From NCBI RefSeq assembly GCF_000004195.4, contig NC_030678.2, positions 76,381,404 through 76,445,403 of the forward strand: DNA of 64,000 nucleotides, in the 5' to 3' direction. A program made the translations under genes and the position numbers. Positions within the stretch are counted from its first letter, which is position 1; each line of letters opens with the position of its first letter. This document shows positions 35,138 to 45,482 of the stretch, one piece after another. Origin of the DNA: Xenopus tropicalis. Lineage: Eukaryota; Chordata; Amphibia; Anura; Pipidae. The notes below the pieces were generated by a model. The model saw only the letters and a list, made by a program, of their open reading frames with translations. It searched no databases and was not told the DNA's origin.

Positions 35138-35590
35138 TTAGGCACTATCCAGTGACTGTAATCGCTTACCTTTTACACGCACCAGACAAAAGGAGTACAT
35201 ATACAAAATCCTAATGCACTGGTATAACACACTAGAGAGACTACACACTTTTTTCCTCTCTAAAGCAGCCAAGAGAATCAACAGCAGCAAGAAGTTTGAA
35301 CCCAGGATAGCTGACATTCGTAACAAGACTCCTCAGTTCCTCCATATTTGGGCCATGTGGGAGATTAGAGGTTTTCAATAACTTAAATGGTTGGAACCAC
35401 TATAAACTTTCACATTGATAATGGGTTCAGGTCTCGCCAAGTCAATCTCTAAGAGCTTCATGTACCATTTGCTGTTCACCAAACCCTTCATTGTACATTC
35501 ATTTACTGTGTTTAAATGGTAAATGTTTGTTATGCTTGTCTTTTACTATTCTTTCAATAAAAGTTCCAAAAAAGTTCCAAAAAAAATGCA
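35138..35590 (+). pseudogene. LINE 3' end fragment
   Basis: One frame contains FLHIWAMWEIRGF and is followed by a noncoding stretch with TTTCAATAAAAGTTCC repeated into an A-rich tail (35553-35587). This is the usual finish of L1/Tx1-type LINE copies, with poly(A) signal then A-rich tail, on the same strand as the host gene. Confidence 0.45.
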
Positions 35591-35744
35591 AAAGAAGAGT
35601 TGCTAGTTTGCACCCAAAGTCGCTCTGGGTCTTTGGTTAACCGTGAAAAATCTGAGACCCTTTGAGTTATGGTAAGTGAGCCAGCCTTAGAATTTTCCAG
35701 TAGCCCCTGTGGAAGTTAAAATTTCAAGAGTCAAATTTGGTAGG

Positions 35745-36388
35745 GAAGCTAATGGTAAGGCTAATTGGGAAGAGAAGTTAAATACCATATTAACAAAGGT
35801 TCAGCATTGGTAGTGTAGAAAATTGAGTTACGCGGAAAGAATTAACATCATTAAGACCTTCCTAATTCCTAACCTTTTGTTTATTTCCTGTGTGTTCCCA
35901 TTGCTAGGAGCCTGCTAAACCAAAATACGCAGTCTGTTGTTTGAAATACTTTGGGGATGCAGACTGAATCTGGTTAAAAGGAGGCATCATCTTCTTGAAG
36001 AGATCTATAGGAAGATTGAATGGCTTTTTTGGCTCTATTTTTCGGAACTTTGGAAACTTAGGTCAAAGGACTAAATCTTTGTGGGAAAAAAGTGTCAGCT
36101 CATGGGTATGACCTTTTGTAAAAGGCTAGCTGATAGGACACAGGGTGAGGGGTATCCATGTAAGAGGTAGCAGACTCCCACCATATTTAGCTTTGGCCAT
36201 AAAGCTTCTGAGTAAATGGGACATAAAAACAAGGGATATGGAGAAATCAAATCAAAATATGTCTCTTTGGGAAAATGTTTACTTTGAATTTGATTAATTT
36301 GGATTAACTGACATTTATTTATTTGTATGTTATGTTTCTTGTGAATTTATGTTTATGTATTTTTTCTATTATTTTATAATAAACAAAA
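35745..36388 (+). pseudogene. Tx1/L1-type LINE reverse transcriptase fragment
   Basis: A single frame from 35763 to 36074, with two stops, reads KLNTILTKVQHW, then KLSYAERINIIKTFLIPNLL, then FEILWGCRLNLVKRR. This pattern (LS..GR...IKT.ILP...Y......P, then F.WG....VKR) is the characteristic region after the catalytic core in Tx1-clade LINE ORF2. AATAAA at 36378-36383 marks a likely 3' end. It is decayed and lies in intron 3 of the C3orf85-like gene. Confidence 0.7.
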
Positions 36389-37245
36389 TTCCCTGACACC
36401 TGCATTGCTAAAAATGCTCCCATACCCCACCTAGTGGTAGATATGAAAACAGCAGTCAATAGTAAAAATCCAAGCCCAAGTCATGATTCTTTCATTTGCA
36501 TTGAGTAAACAATAGCTTATGGGAAAGCATTTCTATGGTGAACTGCTGGCCCTTTCTGAAAGCTCAGTATCAGACACAATGACCTGAGATGGCTGCCTAC
36601 ACACCAGTGTAAACAGTGTAATTTTGTAATAAAAACTACATAAAAAAACTACATAAGAATCATGGCAGAAGTCAGTAGCTTTAAGTCAGTAGCTTGCCTT
36701 TGCCATATCTCTGCTGTAAGCTTGTTAAAACAATATTTGCTATCTTAATATCACTCTTTCAGGCTGCATTTACTGGTCACATTCCGTGCTAGCGTCTTTG
36801 GATGTGTATTTAGCGGAAGTTTTCTTGCCTATTGTTTTGTTTCAACATAAGTCACTTGAGAGCACTTTTCCAATCTGCCTATCTGCTTTTATGTTACAGA
36901 CAGAAAAGGAGTCTGTATTTCTTGTTAGAGAGGCTTTACAGCACTGAAATAGCTAAAGTAAGGCTTTGAACTTCTGTTATTAAAGGTGTTTTTGAAGAAA
37001 CTATTGCCTAGAAAACATGGGTAACTGGGCAACTGAAAGTTTTTAAATGTCTCCAACTTTTAAATGTCTCTACAATATATAACTGTTTGTTTATCACTTA
37101 GCATTGTTCGTCTTAAATAGCTCTACAAAAATTGTGATATAATTAGCTTAAATGTCAGATAAGGGCAGACAGCAACATTTATCTTTGTAATATTTTCAGT
37201 ATTCAAAATTTCTACAGTTTAACTGCTCTTCTTTTTTTTATTTAG
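36389..37245 (+). other. C3orf85-like intron 3, distal part
   Basis: 36545-36640 contains CTTTCTGAAAGCTCAG and ATGGCTGCCTACACACC, found inverted at about 53567-53620, so a dispersed MITE. The acceptor before exon 4 is CTTTTTTTTATTTAG. Confidence 0.45.
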
Positions 37246-37294
37246 GAGCCAAGTCAAAGATTACATGAATTTTTGGTGGAAAGAGCAAAATTAG
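37246..37294 (+). CDS. C3orf85: C3orf85-like protein, exon 4 (C-terminus)
   Basis: Completes codon 92 and encodes residues 93-107, SQVKDYMNFWWKEQN, ending at TAG 37292-37294. The total of 324 coding bases over four exons gives 107 residues and all phases match. The tail with WW and no further conserved feature may be frog-specific; I recall the human protein as somewhat shorter. An alternative acceptor three bases downstream would remove one residue. Confidence 0.78.
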
Positions 37295-37373
37295 TCCTGC
37301 AAAGTAATATTTACAACACAAATATATAAATTATTCCATTTGTAATGTGCTGGATTTCTGTTGAGCTGTACTA

Positions 37374-37379
37374 AATAAA
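37374..37379 (+). terminator. Polyadenylation signal AATAAA
   Basis: 80 bases after the stop codon of the C3orf85-like gene. A second AATAAA lies at 37422-37427, so the 3' UTR is probably 100-160 bases long. Confidence 0.65.
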
Positions 37380-37800
37380 ATCATTTTTTTGTCGTAGTTT
37401 GTAATTATTACAAAATAATGAAATAAAGTCATTTTATAATTTCACTACACTGAACATTTTGCCAACCAATATACATCCTACATTTTATACACAGCACTGA
37501 CTTTGGTCAATTTACTTATATAGGATAGCATTGGTAACATTGGCAACATTGGCAACTTTTAAGGGTGGGTATGGGGAGGTTATATATTCAGCAATCTTTC
37601 TTGCTGTAAATATCATTTTTGCAAAGGCTAAAAATTACACAAAACACCTGTGTATTTTAACTTTCAACATAAAGTCCCAGGAGTATTTATTTAGAGATGA
37701 ATAAGCAATCTGTGGGAATTCGCATAGGGTACATTGAAGTTATTTCTGAACATGCAACTACTTTAGAGGATAGAAAGTTATATATATGATTAGAAAAATC

Positions 37801-37910
37801 TGCATAGTCCCGAGTGGAAGTGTAGCTAATATTGACTGATTAAATTATAATATATATTTATTATAATTTAATCAGTCATGACCAGCTCTGCTTTTACTCA
37901 GGACTGTGCA
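37801..37910. repeat. Snap-back palindrome
   Basis: Outer arms TGCATAGTCCCGAGT and ACTCAGGACTGTGCA are inverse, and an inner near-perfect stem (TGACTGATTAAATTATAAT / TTATAATTTAATCAGTCA) surrounds a TATATATTTA core. The whole 110-bp segment can fold into one hairpin, typical of a MITE. Confidence 0.75.
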
Positions 37911-38081
37911 ACGTTTTCTGAGAGGGTCATATATACAAACACAATATGTGTCCTTGGGCGGTGCAGGTAGCCCAGCACTGGCGGGGAGTTTCTTTTTAAA
38001 AAATACTATTGTTTCCCCAACCGGAGTGTGGGCTTAATTAGGCCACACCTCTGGTGGGGGAAACAATATATGGGTGATAGG

Positions 38082-38644
38082 TGTAAAGTTTGGACCCACA
38101 CACACACAGAAGGCTTTTGCTGTAGGCTTTATTTCACAAACTGTGTGGCTGCCAGCTCTGCTCACATGGCTGTATCAAAACCATAGTGACTATGATACTA
38201 TCTGGCTTGCTGGAAAGGGCGCCCTCTAATGTCAGCAGTGCTGCATAGTATTGAACATTAACAAAACATAATAAACATCTTATAACAGGGTTGCTGTTGA
38301 ACACTACATCCCTCCCTTAATTCAGATTTGAAACAACATAAGATACATTGGCTAAAACAGATAATAGCAATGACTTTTGCAATGTGGTCAAATATGTTTA
38401 TGTCTCATAGTCTTTGAGATATGCAGGAGGCTTTCTTCCGGTTCTCGCTGGATATCTGTTAGTGGACACAGGTGTCTGCTGTCCTGATGTGTTTTCTTTT
38501 TCTGAGCTCCTCTCTGTAGGGTCATCATTGTTTGTTTCAGCGTTCTCTTGAAATAGTCTTTGCAATGGCACATCGTCATCATCACTATCAGATAATTCTC
38601 GGTTTTGTTTAGAAATCCTTTTGAAATAGCTGTTGAACACTACA
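38082..38644 (-). mobile_element. Internally deleted LTR retrotransposon, 5-bp target duplication
   Basis: The element is on the minus strand. ATAGG is present directly on both sides (38077-38081 and 38645-38649). The 3' LTR is 38082-38308 (227 bp, TG...CA). It is preceded by a purine tract (AAGGGAGGGA) in the right place. The 5' LTR is reduced to its first 16 bases (38629-38644, identical to 38293-38308), joined straight into the end of a coding region. Everything between was lost. Confidence 0.82.
38394..38632 (-). pseudogene. C-terminal remnant of retrotransposon pol
   Basis: An open tail of about 75 codons ends DYET. It has an acidic DSDDDD stretch and a final RYPARTGRKPPAYLKDYE. Basic-proline tails of this form end the integrase part of many LTR-retrotransposon polyproteins. 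Ty3/gypsy-like is my preference given the 5-bp target duplication; BEL or copia cannot be excluded. Confidence 0.6.
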
Positions 38645-38649
38645 ATAGG

Positions 38650-38946
38650 TACCCTTTAATGCCCTTAATAGGGGCTCAGATGACATCTTGGTGAGGCAAT
38701 ATATTTGGGGATACAGTTATAGAGTATGTATTTGTGTATATGTATATCCCAACCTACAGATACCAAGTTCATCTAAAAACACATTGTTTATGAAGTGGAA
38801 AAGCAAATAGAGAGATGCCACATGCATTTTATCTTCTTCTACAAGGCTCCCTTTGTGTTCATAATCCTGTTACAAGAAGCCAGGAGGGGGGATGGCCATT
38901 ACGTGGTTTGTCATTTTTAGGGCAGTCAAATAAACACATACAGGGT
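38650..38946. other. Host repeat around the retrotransposon
   Basis: The sequence left of the insertion (about 37985-38076, TTCCCCAACC, GGGGGAAACAAT, TGATAGGT) resembles 44440-44512, so the retrotransposon landed inside an older repeat. No gene seen. Confidence 0.4.
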
Positions 38947-39100
38947 TATGTAATAAAAGGCACTAAGTTTGTTCAGGATCAGTAAGCCATAGACACCATC
39001 AGCAGGTATAATTTACTGGTCACCTGTTTAAAAAGCAAACATCTAATTGGTTGCTATGGGTTACTGCTACTGGACAAACTTAGTGCCTTTTAATACATAT
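38947..39100. mobile_element. Short MITE, AAAAGGCACTAAGTTTG ends
   Basis: Left end TATGTAATAAAAGGCACTAAG and inverse right end CTTAGTGCCTTTTAATACATA, 154 bp. The same element in the opposite orientation is at 54469-54622. Confidence 0.8.
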
Positions 39101-39548
39101 GATGGTTAAGTTACACTCTTATGGCTTTCTTATAGTCTCTACTGCTGTAAACATAATCACACTGTTAAATGTAAGAGTATAGTGGCTGCTTAAATCCTGC
39201 CAGTACAATAAGAGAAGAGAAACAAAATGTTGACATGGTTCACTACAGTGGTGGCTATTTACAAAAAGTGTCAGCATTAACAATAATATATTTTTCTTTC
39301 TGTTATTAGCACTCTTGAAAGATTTCAAAGAGGCTGTTCACTGATTCAATTTTCGTGTGTGGGGTTTACATGTCCTTTAATGCATTTAAATTTCTGTCAT
39401 GTCTCTTGACCTTCTTTACCTAAAACTATATAAGACGTTATCCTAGCTACTCTAAATTTGCAGAAAGGTATTGCAGACAGTATTAAGTACAATATAAAGT
39501 ATAATGACACAAGGCATGAGACACTGAAGGACTGGAAAGAGTGGAATA
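39101..39548. other. No gene seen
   Basis: AT-rich intergenic DNA with no recognised features. Confidence 0.4.
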
Positions 39549-39967
39549 TTAAAGAAATAATTCAGTGTAAAAATAAAACTAGGTAAATTGATAGGATGTG
39601 CAAAGTCAAAAATGTTTCTAATATAGTTAGAACAGAATATCTAATATAATTAGTTAGAACAAAATATTTAATATTGTAAGTTAGAACAAAATATCTAATA
39701 TAGACAGAACAGAAGCAAACTAAGTAAATAGTTATGTTCCACTTGCCCCCCTCCCTCTAAAGTCACTGACTAACTAAAAGGTTAGAGAGCTGAAACAAGG
39801 GAGTTCTGGCTATTATGTTAGACACCTGCTCACTCCAGCCTTTATAAATTAAATTTCAGCCTTTATAAATTACATTTTTGCCTAACTAACTATATTAGAA
39901 ACATTTTTGATTTTGCACAGCTTATTTATTTACCCAGTTTTATTTTTACACTGAACTGTTCCTTTAA
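39549..39967. mobile_element. T2-type MITE, CAGTGTAAAAATAAAACT subfamily
   Basis: TTAA at 39549-39552 and 39964-39967. Ends are inverse over about 80 bases: TTCAGTGTAAAAATAAAAC, GTGCAAAGTCAAAAATG and CTAATATAGTTAG on the left; the same inverted on the right. Confidence 0.85.
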
Positions 39968-40187
39968 AATGAATATAATATGAAGCAAATAAGGAAATTG
40001 AATCAAGAAAAAGGAACATCTAAGTTATGAAATTACCAATGGCATGAAGGGTGGATCACCTGGAATGACAGGTGTTGATAAAAACTTTGGAAAACTAAAC
40101 AGACTGTGAGAACTAAATATGTCCGGGTTCTACCCAGTTGGGGGAAACAATAATTTAAACTAGAAAGGGAAGTTTGAGAACAAACTT

Positions 40188-43100
40188 CATGTTGGGTTGA
40201 AAAACATGAAGTCACTGAATGGGCTCCGCCCACTTTCTCTGACCATGGACGACAGTTATACAGTAAAAGCCACTGTGCAAAGTTTGGGGACCCTGGTTTT
40301 AATAGTGTCTGAATGGCAGCAACTTAAATTTCCCCACTGAAAGTCAACGACATCTGATTGGCGGTTGGTGGCTCCACCCCCTTTTTCTAACCTGCAGTTA
40401 CCCAGTGACTAACTCTGCGAAGTTTAGGGACCCTAGGATTAATAGTTAAAGAACGGCAGCAATTACACAAATAAAAGTCAATAGGTGAATTGTGATTGGT
40501 GGTTCCGCCCACTTTTTCTAACCTTGAGTGGAAGTCACCCAGTGACAAACAGTGGGCACTCTGGCATAAATAGTGTGAGAATGACAGCATTTTAAATTTA
40601 AACCAATAAAATTTAATGGATGAAATCTGATTGGCTGTTAGTGGCCCAACCTACTTTTCCTATTTTTGAACTGCAGTCCCCCAGTGACCAACTTTGCAAA
40701 TTTTGGGGACTCAGGCATTCATTGTGAGGCTGACAGCATTTTACACTTCACCATCGAAAGTAAATAGGTGAAATGTTATTGGCTGTTGGTGGCTCCGCCC
40801 ACTTTTTTCTAACTTTGAATGGCAAATACCCAGTGACTAACTCTGGAAACTTTAACAACCCTGGAATTAATATTTAAATAATGGCATCAGTTTAAATATA
40901 AACCAAGGAAATCTAATGGGTGGAAATGGATTGGCTGTTGGTTGCTCCTCCCACTTGTTTGGAAACCCTGACATAAATAGTGTGAGCAAAGCAACATTTT
41001 AAATATAAACCAAAAAAATTCAATAGGTAAAGTCTGATTGGCTGTTGGTGGCTCCACCCACTTTTTCTAACTCTGAACTGCAGTTACCTGGTGACTAGCT
41101 CTGCAAAGTTTGGGGACCTTAGTATTAATATTAAAAGAATGGCCGCAGTTTAAATTTAAACATATTAAATCTATAGGTGAAATCTAATTGGTTGTTGTTG
41201 ACCCCACCCACTTTTCTAAACTTGGAACATAGTCACCTAGTGACAAACTGTGCAAAGTTTGGGGACCCTGACATTAAACATGTGAGAATGGCAGCAGTTA
41301 AAATTTTCCCACTGAAAACAATGAAAGGAATGTGATTGGCTTTTAGCGGCCCCGCCCACTTTTTCTAACCTTGGGTACAAAGTCACGCAGTGACTGACTG
41401 TGCAAAGTTTGCGAACTCTGGCGTCAAACCAATAAAATTCAATAGGTGAAATCTGATTGGCTGTTGGTGGCCCCGCCCACTTTTTCAAAACTAAAACTGT
41501 AGTCCTCTAGTGACCAACTTGAAAAGTTTGGGGACCCTGGCGTTAATACTGTGAGAATGGCAGCAGGTTGAATTTCCCCATTTAGAGTCAATAGGTAAAA
41601 TCTGATTGGCTGTTGGTGGCTCCACCCACTTACAAAAATACAAAAAACCTTAAATGCGTAGTCACCCAGTTTCTGACTATGCAAAGTTTGGGAAGCCTGG
41701 CAACAAACCAATAAAAATCAATAGGTGAAATCTGATTGGTTGTTGGTGGCTCCGCCCACTTTTCAAAACTAAAACTGCAGTCCCCTAGTGACCAACTGTG
41801 AAAAGTTTAGGGACCCTGGTGTTAATACTGTGAGAATGGCAGCAGGTTGGATTTCCCCATTGAAAGTCAATAGGTAAACTCTGATTGGCTGTTGGTGACT
41901 CCGCCCACTTTTTCTTACCTTTAATGCGTAGTCACCCAGTGACTGACTGTGCAAAGTTTGGAAAATCTGGCATCAAACCAATAAAAATCAATAGGTGAAA
42001 TATAATTGGTTGTTGTTGGCCCCACCCACTTTTCTAAACTTGGAACATAGTCACCTAGTGACAAACTGTGCAAAGTTTGGGGACCCTGACATTAAACATG
42101 TGAGAATGGCAGCAGGTTGAATTTCCCCATTTAGAGTCAATAGGTAAAATCTGATTGGCTGTTGGTGGCTCCACCCACTTACAAAAATACAAAAAACCTT
42201 AAATGCGTAGTCACCCAGTGTCTGACTATGCAAAGTTTGGGAAGCCTGGCAACAAACCAATAAAAATCAAAAGGTGAAATCTGATTGGTTGTTGGTGGCT
42301 CCGCCCACTTTTCAAAACTAAAATTGCAGTCCCCTAGTGACCAACTGTGAAAAGTTTGGGGACCCTGGTGTTATTTCTGTGAGAATGGCAGCAGATTGAA
42401 TTTTTCCATTGAAAGTCAATAGGTAAACTCTGATTGGCTGTTGGTGGCTCCGCCCACTTTTTCTTACCTTTAATGCGTAGTAACCCAGTGACTGACTGTG
42501 CAAAGTTTGGAAACTCTGGCATCAAACCAATAAAAATCAATAGGTGGAATCTGATTGGTTGTTGGTGGCTCCGCCCACTTTTCAAAACTAAAATTGCAGT
42601 CCCCTAGTGACCAACTGTGAAAAGTTTGGGGACCCCGGTGTTAATTCTGTGAGAATGGCAGCAGATTGAATTTCCCCATTGAAAGTCAATAGGTAAAATC
42701 TGATTGGCTGTTGGTGGCTCCGCCTACTTTTTCTTACCTTGAACCACAGTTACCTGGTGCCTAACTCTGCAAAGTTTGGGGCCCCGGCGTTATTAAGGTG
42801 GCCATACACGCACCGATATTATCGTACGAAACCTCGTTTCGTACGATAATCGGTGCGTGTATGGCATGTCGGCGAGTCGACCGATATCGCAGGAAGCTGC
42901 CGATATCGGACGACTCGCCGATCGGACAAGTTTGAAAATTTTGATCGGGCGCCATAGAAGGCGCCTGACCAAAATTCTCCCTTCAGAGCTGAATCGGCAG
43001 AAGGAGGTAGAAATCCTATTGTTTCTACCTCCTTACCTGCCGATTCAGCCCTGAATGGTGTGTGGCGGATCTTACGATGTTTCGTGCGACCGATGGTCGT

Positions 43101-44216
43101 ACGAAACATCGTCGGATCGCCACGTGTATGGCCACCCTTACTGTGAGACTGGCAGCAGGTTGGATTTCTGCCAAGTCAATAGGTAAAATCTGATTGGCTG
43201 TTCACAGCTCCGCCCACTTTTGGGCATCCAACAATAATCATATTTTCATTCAGGCTGAGCCCATGACTGTGTGACTCAAGTTTGGGGAGTGTAGCCTCAA
43301 AGCTGTAAGATTGGCAGCAGTTTCAATTTCCCCATAAAAGTCAATGGGTACAATATGATTGGCTATTGTTGGCCCCTCCCACTTTGTGGGTTTTTTTGTT
43401 TTTTTTTTTTAAAAACCTGAATGCGTAGTCACCCAGTGACTGACTGTGCAAAGTTTGGAAAATCTGGCATCAAACCAATAAAAATCAATAGGTGAAATTT
43501 GATTGGCTGTTGGTGGCTCCGCCCACTTTTCAAAACTTAAACTGCAGTCCCCTAGTGACCAAGTGTAAAAAGTTTGGGGACCCCGACGTTATTACTGTGA
43601 GACTGGCAGCAGGTTAGATTTCTGCCAAATCAATAGGTAAAATCTGATTGGCGGTTCACAGCTCCGCCCACTTTTGGGCATCCAATAATCATCCTATTTT
43701 CATTCAGGCTGAGCCCATGACTGTGTGATTCAAGTTTGGGGAGTGTAGCCTCAAAGCTGTAAGTGCGGCAGCAGTTTCAATTTCCCCATTAAAGTCAATG
43801 ATTAAAATTTGATTGGCTGTTGTTGGCCCCTCCCACTTTGGGGTCATCCAACAAATGTTGCTGCTTCATTCGGGGTGACCCCATGATTATGTTATTCAAG
43901 TTTGGGGGATGTAGCTTCAAAGCTGTAAGTGCGGCAGCAGTTTGAAAATCTTCCCTGTCAAAGTCAATGGGAAAATTGGGGTGTTTGGAGCGGCGCCACA
44001 AAAAGACGGGGGGCGCAATTGCTTAGAAAAGCACAAGCAACCTGCTCCGCTATAGGGTGAAGAAGTGTGGGGTGTTTGGGTGCTGTACCCCTAAAACTGT
44101 AGGAGGAGTAGCGTTTTTGAAAATGGGGGGCGCTAAGAATAAGTAGAAGAAGAAGAAGAAGAAGCGGAAGAATAAGCTAAAGTCGAAGAACAGTATGTTG
44201 GGGTTTTCAACCCAAC
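40188..44216 (+). repeat. Satellite-like array with higher-order repeat
   Basis: About 23 tandem monomers between 40350 and 43815 share TGATTGGCTGTTGGTGGC, CTCCGCCCACTTTT, CACCCAGTGAC, GCAAAGTTTGGGGACCC and GAATGGCAGCAG. Monomer spacing alternates about 149 and 121-130 bases in the middle. The block from about 41570 repeats with an offset of 549 bases (four monomers). 43142-43320 recurs at about 43596-43775. The array is bounded by hairpin-forming sequences (40188-40213 and 44193-44214) related to each other, so it may be the inside of one large element. A (GAA)n tract lies at 44139-44163. Confidence 0.9.
42796..43137. mobile_element. Harbinger-type MITE inserted in the array
   Basis: 342 bp with ends AGGTGGCCATACACG and, inverted, GGGTGGCCATACACG. 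TTA is duplicated at 42793-42795 and 43138-43140. The uninterrupted monomer reads GACGTTATTACTGTGAG, so the 3-bp TTA duplication is seen directly. A 3-bp TWA duplication is diagnostic of PIF/Harbinger. Internal palindromes include ATTATCGTACGAAAC / GTTTCGTACGATAAT. Confidence 0.88.
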
Positions 44217-44575
44217 ATAATTAAAAAAAAATAAAAAATAGCTCCCTACAGCACAGGGCTGCACACACCAGGAGGGAGCACCCAGGGAGTCATGTTGTGG
44301 CACAGATATGCGCATAAGGAGTGAGTGCCACAACTCGCTTATTATGCACGTGTGTCGTAGGTGGGTGAGTCACATCCACTGCTCCTACATTACACACAAA
44401 GGAATAATAAGTAACTAGGCCACCCACATCTGGTGCTGGCTGTTATTTTTTTTTTTTAAATATTCTTTCCCCCAACTGGGTGGTGAGGGAAGCAATTCAT
44501 TGTGATAGGTGCACTATAAGTTTTCTTAGTAACACAACATATTCTGCTGCAGAGTAGAAAAGAGCAAAAATCTTT
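44217..44575. other. No gene seen
   Basis: 44440-44512 is the repeat also found around the retrotransposon at 38 kb. The remainder is unremarkable. Confidence 0.4.
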
Positions 44576-44950
44576 TTAAAGGAGAAGGAAAGGTAAAAAC
44601 TAAGAAAGCTTTGTAAGAAAGGTCTATGTAAATACAACCATAAGCACTCACAGAAAAGCTGCACTGAGTTCTCTTTCAAAAGAAAAAGGATTTCTTGTCT
44701 CTTTGTTTTCCTGTGCCAGTGTCTGTGTAGCTCTCTCCAATCTCCCCTCTCCCCCCCTTAGGAACTTGTGACCTGAGCCAATCAGCAGAAAGCTGACTCA
44801 TAGTCTTACTAACTGTGCATCTTGGTTTTGGTCTTGGTGCAGGAGAGTGGTCTCGGTGCAGGAGCAAGGCATTATGGGAATTTACAGAGCTCAGCATTCT
44901 TTTTTCCTATAAGGCTTCTGATCATCTGAACAGGAGAAATATGGGGAGAC
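44576..44950. mobile_element. T2-type MITE, partial, inverted relative of 31995-32438
   Basis: Starts TTAAAGGAGAAGGAAAGG and follows the reversed right half of the 31995-32438 element (AAGCACTCACAGAAAAGCTG). The far end is replaced or diverged and abuts the next MITE. Confidence 0.6.
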
Positions 44951-45482
44951 TTAAAGGAGAATGCAAGTCAAAATTTAAAAAGCATACTGCCCAATAGTCC
45001 TCTTGTTTAGTAAAAACGCCACACTTTTGGCTCACCTAATCAAATATTTACTCAGTCACACTTACTTCACATTTTCTAGAACAGGCAGCCATCTCTAAAA
45101 AGGTATTCTCTCTTCCTTTCCCTCCTTGCTTCATACTGCACATGTGTTTCATTCCCTCCCCCCCTCCCCTCTGCCAGATCCGCTTCTGATTGGCTGGTGG
45201 GCATGTGTAGCTCAGAACAGGAGACAGGATCAAGTTACACACATGCTCAGAGAATAGGAAGGCTGCCGCTGGCAGCCTACAGGAAGGACAGAGAGATTTC
45301 AGTGATGTCACTGTAGTGTTCACACTGCTGTAGGCTGCCAGCACCATATCTCAGAGAAGCAAGCAGGGTTCTGGGAATTTAGATATGCAGTAAGTACTTA
45401 AAAAGAATGCCTTTAGACTTACTTTTAATTTATATTAACCTTAACCATATTAACTCTTTATTAGCCTTTCCTTCTCCTTTAA
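44951..45482. mobile_element. T2-type MITE, GAGAATGCAAGTC subfamily, copy 2
   Basis: TTAA at 44951-44954 and 45479-45482. Close copy of 20043-20546, sharing TCCGCTTCTGATTGGCTGG and CTGTAGGCTGCCAGCACC. The small differences include a few extra bases in a C-rich run and near the right end. Confidence 0.85.

Noticed and set aside
42051..42585. Overlapping minus-strand frames within the satellite array
   Set aside because: They repeat with the monomer period and encode the same peptide each time.
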